From contig NZ_JABMJK010000001.1 in the NCBI RefSeq assembly GCF_013376005.1, positions 558,001-622,000 on the forward strand: a stretch of DNA of 64,000 nt, given 5' to 3'. This DNA is from Duganella sp. SG902 (GTDB lineage: Bacteria; Pseudomonadota; Gammaproteobacteria; Burkholderiales; Burkholderiaceae_D). The position numbers and the translations under genes were made by a program. This document shows positions 19,674-27,232 of this stretch, piece by piece. The first letter of the stretch is position 1. Every line of letters starts with the position of its first letter. Below the pieces are notes generated by a model, which worked only from the letters and a program-made list of their open reading frames with translations, was not told the origin of the DNA and searched no databases.

Positions 19674-20149
19674 TTCTTGAGTTCCTCCACCAGGGAGTCG
19701 ATTTTATCGTTGGTCATGAAGCTGCACATGCGGTGGTTATTCACCAGCAGCACAGGTGCGTCGCCGCAGGCGCCCATGCACTCGCCTTCCATCAGCGTGA
19801 ACTCGCCGTCGGCCGTGGTGTCACGGTAGTCGATGCCCAGCTTTTGTTTCAGGTGGTGCGCCGCGCGCTCGCCGCCCGACAGGGCGCAAGGCAGGTTGGT
19901 GCACACGGTGATCTTGTGCTTGCCGACCGGCTTCAGGTTGTACATATTGTAGAAAGTCGCGACTTCCTGCACGGCGATGGCCGGCATGCGGATGTAGTCC
20001 GCCAGTTCCTGCATGACGTCCGGCGACACCCAGCCCAGCTCCACTTGCGCGTGGGCCAGCGCGGCCATCACGGCCGACTGGCGCTGATCGTCTGGGTACT
20101 TGGCCAGCTCGCGATCGATTTTTTTGTAGCACTGCTCAGATAACAACAT
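19670..20149 (-). CDS. nuoE: NADH-quinone oxidoreductase subunit E
   Basis: NuoE, 159 residues, thioredoxin-like [2Fe-2S] protein (cluster N1a). The four ligands are Cys83 and Cys88 (CTNLPC) and Cys124 and Cys128 (CMGAC). The N-terminal helical part (residues 1-75) with [15 protein letters not shown] is typical. It lies 18 nt after nuoD and overlaps nuoF by 4 nt. Confidence 0.98.
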   Translation of the reverse strand: MLLSEQCYKKIDRELAKYPDDQRQSAVMAALAHAQVELGWVSPDVMQELADYIRMPAIAVQEVATFYNMYNLKPVGKHKITVCTNLPCALSGGERAAHHLKQKLGIDYRDTTADGEFTLMEGECMGACGDAPVLLVNNHRMCSFMTNDKIDSLVEELKK

Positions 20150-20167
20150 TCTTTTTGCCTCTCGGAC

Positions 20168-21421
20168 TTAGCGGTCAATACTGCCGAACACGATGTCTTG
20201 CGTGCCAATGATGGTCACAGCGTCGGCAATCATGTGGCCACGCGCCATTTCATCCAGCGACTGCAAGTGTGCGTAGTCTGGAGCGCGCAGTTTCACGCGG
20301 TATGGCTTGTTGGCGCCATCGGACATCAGGTAGACGCCGAATTCGCCCTTCGGATGCTCCACCGCGCTGTACGCTTCGCCCGGCGGCACGTGGAAGCCCT
20401 CGGTGAACAGCTTGAAGTGGTGGATCAGCGATTCCATGTTGGTCTTCATGTCCACGCGCGATGGCGGCGCCACCTTGCGGTTGCTGGTCATGACCGGACC
20501 CGGGTTGTTGCGCAGCCATTCAACGCACTGCTTGATGATGCGGTTCGACTGGCGCAGCTCTTCCACGCGCACCAGGTAGCGGTCGTAGCAGTCGCCGTTG
20601 GTGCCGATCGGGATGTCGAAGTCCATCAGGTCGTACACTTCGTACGGCTGGTGCTTGCGCAGGTCCCACTGGATGCCCGAGCCGCGCAGCATGGCGCCGG
20701 TGAAGCCCATGGCCAGCGCGTCTTCCGGCGCCACCACGCCGATGCCGACGGTACGCTGTTTCCAGATACGGTTGTCTGTCAGCAGGGTTTCGTATTCGTC
20801 GACGTAGGTCGGGAAGCGGTTGGTGAAGGCTTCGATGAAGTCCAGCATCGAACCCTGGCGGTCTTCGTTGAGCTTGTCGATGGCCTTGGCCGAACGGATG
20901 ATCGATGGCTTGTGCTGCGGCATGCTGTCCGGCAGGTCGCGATACACGCCGCCCGGACGGTAGTAGGCCGCGTGCATGCGCGCGCCCGACACCGCCTCGT
21001 AGCAGTCGAACAGGTCTTCGCGGTCGCGGAAGCAGTACAGGAAAGGCCCCATGGCGCCGACGTCCAGCGCGTGCGCGCCCAGCCACATCAGGTGGTTCAG
21101 GATACGGGTCATCTCGTCGAACATGACGCGGATGTACTGTGCGCGCAGCGGCACGTCGATGCCCAGCAGCTTCTCGATCGCCATCACGTAGGCGTGCTCG
21201 TTGCACATCATCGAGACGTAGTCCAGGCGGTCCATGTACGGCACCGACTGCAGGTAGGTCTTCTGTTCCGCCAGCTTCTCGGTGCCGCGGTGCAGCAGGC
21301 CGATGTGCGGGTCGGCGCGCTGGATCACCTCGCCGTCCAGCTCCAGCACCAGGCGCAGCACGCCGTGCGCGGCCGGGTGTTGCGGACCGAAGTTCAGGGT
21401 GTAGTTCTTAATTTCTGCCAT
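20168..21421 (-). CDS. nuoD: NADH-quinone oxidoreductase subunit D
   Basis: NuoD, 417 residues, the 49-kDa subunit that forms the quinone site with NuoB. The conserved [18 protein letters not shown] (residues 10-27) and [14 protein letters not shown] contain the quinone-site His and the linked residues. The C-terminus ends [15 protein letters not shown] as in the family. NuoC and NuoD are separate genes here, not fused as in enterics. Confidence 0.98.
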   Translation of the reverse strand: MAEIKNYTLNFGPQHPAAHGVLRLVLELDGEVIQRADPHIGLLHRGTEKLAEQKTYLQSVPYMDRLDYVSMMCNEHAYVMAIEKLLGIDVPLRAQYIRVMFDEMTRILNHLMWLGAHALDVGAMGPFLYCFRDREDLFDCYEAVSGARMHAAYYRPGGVYRDLPDSMPQHKPSIIRSAKAIDKLNEDRQGSMLDFIEAFTNRFPTYVDEYETLLTDNRIWKQRTVGIGVVAPEDALAMGFTGAMLRGSGIQWDLRKHQPYEVYDLMDFDIPIGTNGDCYDRYLVRVEELRQSNRIIKQCVEWLRNNPGPVMTSNRKVAPPSRVDMKTNMESLIHHFKLFTEGFHVPPGEAYSAVEHPKGEFGVYLMSDGANKPYRVKLRAPDYAHLQSLDEMARGHMIADAVTIIGTQDIVFGSIDR

Positions 21422-21425
21422 GTTC

Positions 21426-22016
21426 TTACTTCCCGTAGTTTTCTTCGCGGATCACGCGCGGCACGTTTTCACGCGGCTCGATGGTGACCGGCTGGTAGAT
21501 CACGCGCTTCTGCTCGGGGTCGTAACGCATTTCGACGTAGCCCGACACCGGGAAGTCCTTGCGGAACGGGTGACCGATGAAACCGTAGTCGGTCAGGATG
21601 CGGCGCAGGTCGTTGTGGTTCTCGAACAGGATGCCGTACATGTCGAACGCTTCGCGCTCGTACCAGTTCATGGCGCGCCACAGCGGCGTGATCGACGGCA
21701 GCAGCGGCATGTCGTCGTCGGCGCAGAACGCGCGCACGCGCACGCGCCAGTTGTGCTTGACCGACAGCAGATGCACGACCACGGCGAAACGCTGGCCGTC
21801 CCAGGCGCCGTCGCCGTAGTTCAGGTAGTCGATGCCGCACAGGTCGATGGCCTGATCGAAGCCCAGCGATTTGTCATCGCGCAGGGTCTGCATCACGCCG
21901 TAGTAGTCGGCGGCCTTCACCGTGATGGTGATCTCGCCTAGCGCAACGACCGTAGTAACGCGATCGCCCAGGGCAGTGCCGAGGGCGGTTTGGAGTTTTT
22001 CCAGATGAGTAGTCAT
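21426..22016 (-). CDS. nuoC: NADH-quinone oxidoreductase subunit C
   Basis: NuoC, 196 residues, the 30-kDa peripheral-arm subunit. The diagnostic block is [20 protein letters not shown] followed by [19 protein letters not shown]. It is 17 nt after nuoB and 4 nt before nuoD. No cofactor is expected. Confidence 0.97.
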   Translation of the reverse strand: MTTHLEKLQTALGTALGDRVTTVVALGEITITVKAADYYGVMQTLRDDKSLGFDQAIDLCGIDYLNYGDGAWDGQRFAVVVHLLSVKHNWRVRVRAFCADDDMPLLPSITPLWRAMNWYEREAFDMYGILFENHNDLRRILTDYGFIGHPFRKDFPVSGYVEMRYDPEQKRVIYQPVTIEPRENVPRVIREENYGK

Positions 22017-22033
22017 TTCTTGTAGCGCCCCCG

Positions 22034-22510
22034 TTAGCGTGCGATGGTGTTGGTGCGCTTGATCTTGTTCTGCAGCTGCATGATGCCGTACAACAGGGCT
22101 TCAGCAGTTGGAGGACAGCCTGGCACGTACACGTCGACCGGCACGATGCGGTCGCAGCCGCGAACCACGGAGTAGGAGTAGTGATAGTAGCCGCCGCCGT
22201 TGGCGCAGGAACCCATCGAGATGACCCAGCGCGGCTCCGGCATCTGGTCGTAGACCTTGCGCAGTGCCGGGGCCATCTTGTTGCACAGCGTGCCGGCCAC
22301 GATCATCACGTCGGATTGACGCGGCGATGGACGGAACACCACGCCGAAGCGGTCCATGTCGTAACGGGCCGCGCCCACGTGCATCATTTCAACCGCGCAG
22401 CAGGCCAGACCGAACGTCATCGGGAACATCGAACCCGTGCGCGCCCAGTTGATCAGCTTGTCGGCCGAGGTGGTGATGAAACCTTCGTTTAATACGCCTT
22501 CAATAGCCAT
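22034..22510 (-). CDS. nuoB: NADH-quinone oxidoreductase subunit B
   Basis: NuoB, 158 residues, holds terminal cluster N2 that reduces quinone. The ligands are the tandem Cys37-Cys38 ([11 protein letters not shown]), Cys102 (GSCANGGG) and Cys132 (VPGCPP), all present. It follows nuoA after 3 nt. Confidence 0.98.
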   Translation of the reverse strand: MAIEGVLNEGFITTSADKLINWARTGSMFPMTFGLACCAVEMMHVGAARYDMDRFGVVFRPSPRQSDVMIVAGTLCNKMAPALRKVYDQMPEPRWVISMGSCANGGGYYHYSYSVVRGCDRIVPVDVYVPGCPPTAEALLYGIMQLQNKIKRTNTIAR

Positions 22511-22513
22511 GGC

Positions 22514-22873
22514 TTATTCCCAATCAAGGGCACCTTTCTTCCAGATATACCAAAAACCGACCACGAATTCAGCGATGAACACCATCATCGTCACGAAACC
22601 CTGCCAGCCCAGTTCGCGCATGGATACGCCCCAAGGGAAGAAGAATGCCGTTTCCAGATCGAACAAAATAAAGAGAATTGCGACGAGGTAGTAACGCACG
22701 TCGAATTTCATGCGCGCGTCTTCGAAGGCTTCGAAGCCGCATTCATACGGGGACAGCTTTGCAGCGTCAGGCTTTTTCGGGCCCAGGATATGGCCCAGCA
22801 CTTGGGGAGCGATACCTACGCCGAGACCGACGAGGATGAACAAGAGAACGGGGAGATAATTTTCGAGGTTCAC
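22514..22873 (-). CDS. nuoA: NADH-quinone oxidoreductase subunit A
   Basis: NuoA, 119 residues with three transmembrane helices; the loop [20 protein letters not shown] after helix 1 is the conserved quinone-channel loop. It is the first gene of the nuo operon. The start codon is GTG (22871-22873) and no strong Shine-Dalgarno precedes it, so initiation may be weak. The terminator at 22992-23023 separates it from tRNA-Leu, so the operon's own promoter should lie within 22874-22991; I see no clear consensus there. Confidence 0.97.
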   Translation of the reverse strand: MNLENYLPVLLFILVGLGVGIAPQVLGHILGPKKPDAAKLSPYECGFEAFEDARMKFDVRYYLVAILFILFDLETAFFFPWGVSMRELGWQGFVTMMVFIAEFVVGFWYIWKKGALDWE

Positions 22874-22991
22874 GATTGATGAGCTTATGTTGAACGGTCA
22901 GTTGAAAGGACACATCGCGGTGTTTTGCGGTGCGCTTAACGTTCGCCCCAATCGTATTGCTGAAGACCAGGATCGAACGACACATCCTCGT

Positions 22992-23023
22992 AAAAAAGCC
23001 AGCTTGGTACCACCCTTGCTGGC
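22992..23023 (-). terminator. intrinsic terminator after tRNA-Leu
   Basis: Read on the minus strand, GCCAGC (23018-23023) pairs with GCTGGC (22998-23003) across a 14-nt loop that itself holds a GGTACC palindrome, followed directly by six T (22992-22997). It lies 8 nt beyond the tRNA CCA end and ends the tpiA-secG-tRNA transcript before nuoA. Confidence 0.75.
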
Positions 23024-23031
23024 CTATGTTC

Positions 23032-23116
23032 TGGTGCCGACGACGAGACTCGAACTCGTACAGCTTGCGCCACTACCCCCTCAAGATAGCGTGTCTACCA
23101 ATTTCACCACGTCGGC
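23032..23116 (-). tRNA. tRNA-Leu(GAG)
   Basis: An 85-nt class II tRNA on the minus strand. The acceptor arms GCCGACG and CGTCGGC pair perfectly and ACCA is encoded. The anticodon loop TTGAGGG, on a 5-bp stem (CTATC/GGTAG), gives anticodon GAG, reading CUC/CUU Leu codons. The long variable arm GGCGCAAGCT and the T-arm with GTTCGAGTC are typical for Leu. It is between secG and nuoA, as in many Burkholderiales. Confidence 0.95.
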
Positions 23117-23290
23117 ATAAGGCCGTTATTTTACTTCGTTTTCACGCGGTTGTTAATCCCGTATTGCGTCAAAACAAGAAGAAACACGATAAATCTTTAA
23201 CTATTTTTGCCATCGCCAAGATACTGCCAAAACAATGTGCAAACAACTTAAAAAAATATCAACAACGACTGATTTACTACAGCGATTATA
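23117..23290. other. secG-tRNA-Leu spacer, no gene seen
   Basis: This 174-bp stretch is AT-rich compared with its surroundings, with a run of A at 23251-23256. I see no ORF with a ribosome-binding site and no clear hairpin. Its AT-richness would fit a promoter for the tRNA on the minus strand, but no definite -35/-10 pair was identified. Confidence 0.35.
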
Positions 23291-23683
23291 TTACTTCGGG
23301 ATCGAGTTTGCAGGAGCCGGGGTCGAAGCGGCTGGTGCGGCTGGTGCGGCCGGCGCGGCCGGAGCTGCCGCAGGCGCCGCGGCCGGAGCGGCAGGTGCCG
23401 CCGGCAGGGCTTTATCCATCACGCCGCCGCTGACATTGTTGGTCTGATGAGTGGTGATGTACGACAGGGCCAGGGTGGCGCTGAAGAAGATCGCCGCCGC
23501 CACGCCCGTGGATTTGGACATGAAGTTCGACGAGCCGGTGGCGCCGAACAGGCTGCCGGAAGCGCCGGAGCCGAAGGCGGCGCCCATGTCGGCGCCCTTG
23601 CCATGCTGCAGCAATACCAGGCCAATAATGGCGATTGCCGATACCACCTGCACTACGATAACCAGATTGAACAAGCTGCCCAT
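23291..23683 (-). CDS. secG: Sec translocon subunit SecG with Ala/Pro tail
   Basis: SecG, 130 residues, helps the SecYEG channel in preprotein export. Two membrane helices are seen (residues about 5-25 and 59-78) around the conserved LQHGKGADMGAAFGSGASGS loop. The last 40 residues are an Ala/Pro low-complexity tail with AAP/AAAP units, an extension over short SecG proteins. I start at ATG 23683 (MGSLFNL), preceded by GGAATGGA; an ATG five codons upstream (23698) is possible. It follows tpiA after 61 nt. Confidence 0.95.
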   Translation of the reverse strand: MGSLFNLVIVVQVVSAIAIIGLVLLQHGKGADMGAAFGSGASGSLFGATGSSNFMSKSTGVAAAIFFSATLALSYITTHQTNNVSGGVMDKALPAAPAAPAAAPAAAPAAPAAPAAPAASTPAPANSIPK

Positions 23684-23744
23684 GTTATTCCATTCCAAAA
23701 TAAAAGTTTTGTATCGTTTTGTTTCTACTGCTTAAATCAGTGCT

Positions 23745-24491
23745 TTAAACGGCCTGGATAATCCCGAGGAAATCAGTCGCCTTTAATGCCGCACCGCCAA
23801 TCAGGCCGCCGTCAATATCCGGCTGGGCCATCAATTCTTTCGCATTCTCCGGCTTCATGCTGCCGCCGTACAGAATTTGCACACCCTGCGCCGCCACCGC
23901 ATCCTTCCTGGCCACGCACTCGCGCAGGAAGCGGTGGGCGTCTTGCGCGATTTGCGGCGTGGCGGTCTTGCCGGTGCCGATCGCCCAGACCGGCTCGTAA
24001 GCCAACACCAGCTTGCCCACCTGCGCCGGCTCGATCGCATCCAGCACGGCTTGCAGCTGGGCGCAGATCACATCCTCGGTCTGCCCCGCCTCGCGCTGCG
24101 CCAGCGTTTCGCCGAAGCACACCACCGGGGTCAGGCCGGAAGCCAGCGCGGCCAAGGCTTTTTGCGCCACCAGCGCGCTGCTCTCGCCATGATACGCGCG
24201 GCGCTCGGAATGGCCGCACAACACATAGGTCGAACCGAAGTCCACCAGCATGGCGGCCGACACCTCGCCGGTGTAGGCACCGCTGGCGTGCACCGAGACA
24301 TCCTGACCACCCCACGCCACCGGCGTGCCGGCCAGCTGCGCCTGGCACTGGGCCAGGTAAGGCGCGGGCACACACACCGCGCAATCGGCGCCAAAGTCAT
24401 TCAGACCGGCGACGATGCCGGACAACAGTGCCGAGTTGGCGGCGCGGTTGCCGTTCATTTTCCAGTTACCGATGACGAGTTTGCGACGCAT
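23745..24491 (-). CDS. tpiA: triosephosphate isomerase
   Basis: TpiA, 248 residues, interconverts DHAP and glyceraldehyde 3-phosphate. The active-site Lys11 in GNWKMNG, His94 in CGHSERR and catalytic Glu166 in [11 protein letters not shown] are all present, as is the phosphate-binding GGSMKPENA near the C-terminus. It is the first gene of the tpiA-secG-tRNA-Leu unit. Confidence 0.98.
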   Translation of the reverse strand: MRRKLVIGNWKMNGNRAANSALLSGIVAGLNDFGADCAVCVPAPYLAQCQAQLAGTPVAWGGQDVSVHASGAYTGEVSAAMLVDFGSTYVLCGHSERRAYHGESSALVAQKALAALASGLTPVVCFGETLAQREAGQTEDVICAQLQAVLDAIEPAQVGKLVLAYEPVWAIGTGKTATPQIAQDAHRFLRECVARKDAVAAQGVQILYGGSMKPENAKELMAQPDIDGGLIGGAALKATDFLGIIQAV

Positions 24492-24617
24492 AGCTAGCCT
24501 AAAGATTAATCAACTCGCCATTTTACCGTGCGCAAAAAGCGCCGGTCAAACAGGCAAAGGAAATCCCCGGCTAGCTAAAACCGTAAATTTACTACGCATT
24601 TTACAATGAAATCGCTA

Positions 24618-25601
24618 TCAAATCACCTGCAACATGATTTTTCCGACGTGGCTGCTGCTCTCCATGAGCGCATGCGCGGCGGCCGCCTGTTCCAACGGGA
24701 AGACGGTGTGGATCACCGGCTTGAGTTTGCGTTCGGCCATCATCGGCCACACCCTTTCCTTCAGCTGGCGCGCGATCGCGCCCTTGAATTCCGCCGAACG
24801 CGGGCGCAGCGTCGAGCCGGTGATGGTCAGGCGGCGGCGCAGCACCTGGCCCACGTCCAGCGTCGATTTGCCGCCGCCCAGGGTGGCGATGACGGCGATG
24901 CGGCCATCGTCGGCAAGGCAGGAAACCTCGCGTGGCAGGTAGTCCCCGGCCACCATGTCGAGAATCACGTCGACGCCGCGGTCGTTGGTGAGCGACTTGA
25001 CCACGGTGGCGAAATCCTCGGTTTTATAGTTGATGCCGCGCTCGGCGCCGAGCGCCACGCAGGCCGCCACCTTGTCGTCCGAACCGGCGGTGGCGAACAC
25101 GCGATGGCCCATGGCCGAGGCCAGCTGGATCGCCGCGACGCCGATGCCGGAGCTGCCGCCCTGCACTAATAATGTCTCTCCGCCAACTAATTTGGCGCGG
25201 TCAAACACGTTGCTCCAGACTGTGAAGTAATTTTCCGGAATTGTGGCCGCTTCCAGCATCGACCAGCCTTTTGGGACCGGTAAAACCTGCTGCACGGGCG
25301 CAACAACATACTCGGCGTAGCCGCCGCCCTGCACCAAAGCGCACACATGATCGCCAATATCGAGGGTGGTGTAATCGAGGTCGCCGTCGACGATTTCGCC
25401 GGCCACCTCGAGGCCGGGGATGTCGGAGGCGCCCGGCGGCGGCGCGTAATTGCCCATGCGCTGGAACACGTCCGGGCGGTTGACGCCGGCGGCATGCACT
25501 TTAATCAACACTTCGCCGGCCTTGACCGCCGGCATCGGGCGTTCGCAGAGTTTCAGGACATCGGCCGGGCCGGGGTGGGTGATTTCAATCGCGCGCATCA
25601 T
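24618..25601 (-). CDS. zinc-independent NAD(P)H quinone oxidoreductase (MDR family)
   Basis: A 327-residue medium-chain reductase of the quinone oxidoreductase/PIG3 group. The N-terminal GroES-like domain has HAAGVNRPDVFQRMGNY, and the Rossmann domain has LLVQGGSSGIGVAAIQLA (the usual AXXGXXG position). The Cys/His zinc ligands of alcohol dehydrogenases are absent. It likely reduces quinones with NADPH. The ribosome-binding site GAGGGCGA precedes tandem ATGs at 25601 and 25598 and lies in the inverted repeat 25602-25635. Confidence 0.9.
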   Translation of the reverse strand: MMRAIEITHPGPADVLKLCERPMPAVKAGEVLIKVHAAGVNRPDVFQRMGNYAPPPGASDIPGLEVAGEIVDGDLDYTTLDIGDHVCALVQGGGYAEYVVAPVQQVLPVPKGWSMLEAATIPENYFTVWSNVFDRAKLVGGETLLVQGGSSGIGVAAIQLASAMGHRVFATAGSDDKVAACVALGAERGINYKTEDFATVVKSLTNDRGVDVILDMVAGDYLPREVSCLADDGRIAVIATLGGGKSTLDVGQVLRRRLTITGSTLRPRSAEFKGAIARQLKERVWPMMAERKLKPVIHTVFPLEQAAAAHALMESSSHVGKIMLQVI

Positions 25602-25635
25602 TCGCCCTCTATCAATGCTTATTAATAAAGGGCGA
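25602..25635. repeat. inverted repeat overlapping the quinone-reductase ribosome-binding site
   Basis: TCGCCCT (25602-25608) and AGGGCGA (25629-25635) form 7-bp arms around a 20-nt AT-rich loop. On the minus strand the start-proximal arm contains the AGGG of the ribosome-binding site of the downstream gene, so a hairpin could limit its translation. It may equally be the end of the upstream Sel1-gene transcript. Confidence 0.35.
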
Positions 25636-25653
25636 TTGTACGACTTCCGGGCC

Positions 25654-26262
25654 TCAGCCGCCGCCCGTGCGCGATTTCTGCGGCAGCGGCGTGTTCGGCT
25701 TCCAGGAGGCCGACAGCGCCTGCCCTTCCTCGATCTGCTCCGGCGTCATGGTCTTGATGACGGCCGAACGCTGCTCGGCCGCGTTGACCGAGCCGTTGGC
25801 CGCCGCCAGGTTCCATAACATATAGGCAATCACGTTATCCTGCGGCATGCCGCCGATGTGATAGCGATACATCAGGCCCAGCACCTGCTGCGCATCCGGA
25901 TGGCCCTGCTCGGCGGCGCGGCGGAACCAGGACACCGCCTGCTTGTGGTCCTGGATCACCGCGTTGCCGGTGTAATACATGGCGCCCACCACGTATTGCG
26001 CGTCGGCCTTGCCCTGCTGCGCCGCCTTGCGGTGCCATTCCAGCGCCTGCTTGTAATCCTGTGGCACGCCACGCCCCATGTAATACATCAGGCCCAGCAA
26101 GTGCTGGGCGTCGGCGTTGCCGGCTTGCGCCAGCGGCCGTATCTCTTTCAATGCCACCGCGTAGTTTTTACTGTTGTACGCGGTTGCTCCCTCGGCGAAT
26201 CCGGCCATCGCGGCTTGCGGCAAGCCCAAGGCGATGACCAACATGAGTATGATTTTTTTCAT
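25654..26262 (-). CDS. Sel1-repeat (TPR-like) exported protein
   Basis: A 202-residue protein with a signal peptide (MKKIILMLVIALGLPQAAMA) and about three Sel1 repeats between residues 50 and 160: HLLGLMYYMGRGVPQDYKQA, VVGAMYYTGNAVIQDHKQA and VLGLMYRYHIGGMPQDNV. Such repeats form helical solenoids for protein-protein contact in the periplasm. The partner is unknown. It is 5 nt downstream of the GIN-domain gene and probably co-transcribed with it. Confidence 0.85.
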   Translation of the reverse strand: MKKIILMLVIALGLPQAAMAGFAEGATAYNSKNYAVALKEIRPLAQAGNADAQHLLGLMYYMGRGVPQDYKQALEWHRKAAQQGKADAQYVVGAMYYTGNAVIQDHKQAVSWFRRAAEQGHPDAQQVLGLMYRYHIGGMPQDNVIAYMLWNLAAANGSVNAAEQRSAVIKTMTPEQIEEGQALSASWKPNTPLPQKSRTGGG

Positions 26263-26267
26263 AGTTA

Positions 26268-27032
26268 TTATTTCCAGCTGACTTTGCCCAAACCATCAAC
26301 ACTGACGTTGCGATTCAAAGGCTTGCCATAAACGATGACTGATCCCAGGCCACTCAGGTTCAGGGTGGCGTTGGTTTTGGCGGTGACGGTGGCGTTGCCC
26401 AGTCCGCTCAACTCGACATTGACCGACTCGGCCTGGAACTGCTGCGCGTTCAAGCCGCCCACCCCGCCCAGATTGGCCTTGAGCAGCTTGCTGCGCCCGC
26501 CCAGCGTGATGTAGCCGGCGCCGCGCAGGTCGAGGTCGGCGTGCTCGTTCTCGCTGACCCACAGGTTCATGCTGCCCACGCCGCCCAGATTGGCCTTGAT
26601 CGCCTTGTAGTCACACACCACCTTCATGCTGCCGGCGCCATCCATGGTGAGTTCCAGCTCCTCGCCGCTGAAACCGTTGATTTCGGTCTGGCCCACGCCT
26701 TCCGACACCACTTGGCGCAAGTTTGGCAGCACCAGCTCGGCACGGGTGGTTGAACGCCCCACTTTCATGCCGCGCCCCTCGGTTTCGAGATGCAAGGTGT
26801 CGCCGCTTTGCGACGCCGTCAGTTTTTCCAGATAGCGCCTTTCGCCGATCAGGCGCAGCGAGGGCACGTCGCCCTGGCGCAATTTCAGGTCGATCACGCC
26901 GTCCAGCTTGACCCGCACCACGCGCGCGTCGATGGGAATCGAGCGGGTTTCGGTGTCATCGGCGGCATCCGCGCGGCCAAACAGGGCGCAGAAAGCGGCA
27001 AACAGCAGGCCAAACTGGAGAAACTTATTCAT
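26268..27032 (-). CDS. DUF2807 (GIN domain) exported protein
   Basis: A 254-residue protein with an N-terminal signal (MNKFLQFGLLFAAFCALFG) and a DUF2807 'head GIN' beta-helix domain over residues about 40-245. The repeated short strands with G-G/A-G turns (LGGVGSMNLWVSENEHADLD, LRGAGYITLGG, LSGLGNATV, LSGLGSVIV) are characteristic. These proteins are exported and of unknown function; an adhesin-like role has been suggested for the family. Confidence 0.85.
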   Translation of the reverse strand: MNKFLQFGLLFAAFCALFGRADAADDTETRSIPIDARVVRVKLDGVIDLKLRQGDVPSLRLIGERRYLEKLTASQSGDTLHLETEGRGMKVGRSTTRAELVLPNLRQVVSEGVGQTEINGFSGEELELTMDGAGSMKVVCDYKAIKANLGGVGSMNLWVSENEHADLDLRGAGYITLGGRSKLLKANLGGVGGLNAQQFQAESVNVELSGLGNATVTAKTNATLNLSGLGSVIVYGKPLNRNVSVDGLGKVSWK

Positions 27033-27130
27033 GGGAGAATCCTCGGATATTAGTCAAACAATCATACTCCCGCCCCGCCGCCCACCTCCGCGGATTGCGA
27101 CGAACTGCAGAAACTGTGGAATAAGCCGCT

Positions 27131-27160
27131 GTCATTCCGGCGCAGGCCGGAATCCATGGA
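27131..27160. repeat. short palindromic intergenic repeat
   Basis: GTCATTCCGG...CCGGAATCC: 7-bp arms ATTCCGG (27134-27140) and CCGGAAT (27147-27153) around CGCAGG. The same theme (GTCATTCC, GCAGG, GGAAT) is found at 33347-33372 in longer form, so this looks like a dispersed REP-like element. It lies in the 200-bp gap 27033-27232 between the GH20 and GIN-domain genes, which otherwise holds no feature I can support. Confidence 0.55.
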
Positions 27161-27232
27161 AGGCGTGAGCAGTGCTGCCGCATGCGTTCCACGAACCGCG
27201 GCGGCGGACCGCTCACCTACGCCGGATAACGA

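Noticed and set aside
22955..22990. Possible second tRNA: a T-arm-like GTTCGATCC on the minus strand after tRNA-Leu
   Set aside because: The flanking bases do not form a 5-bp T stem, and no acceptor or anticodon stem can be built; the stretch contains or adjoins the terminator.
23300..23410. Short tandem repeats that might suggest a CRISPR or satellite
   Set aside because: They encode the Ala/Pro tail of SecG in frame; there are no spacers and units are codon-sized.
27033..27232. Small minus-strand frame of 63 codons
   Set aside because: It covers the palindromic repeat, has no ribosome-binding site and no similarity to a known small protein that I recognise.
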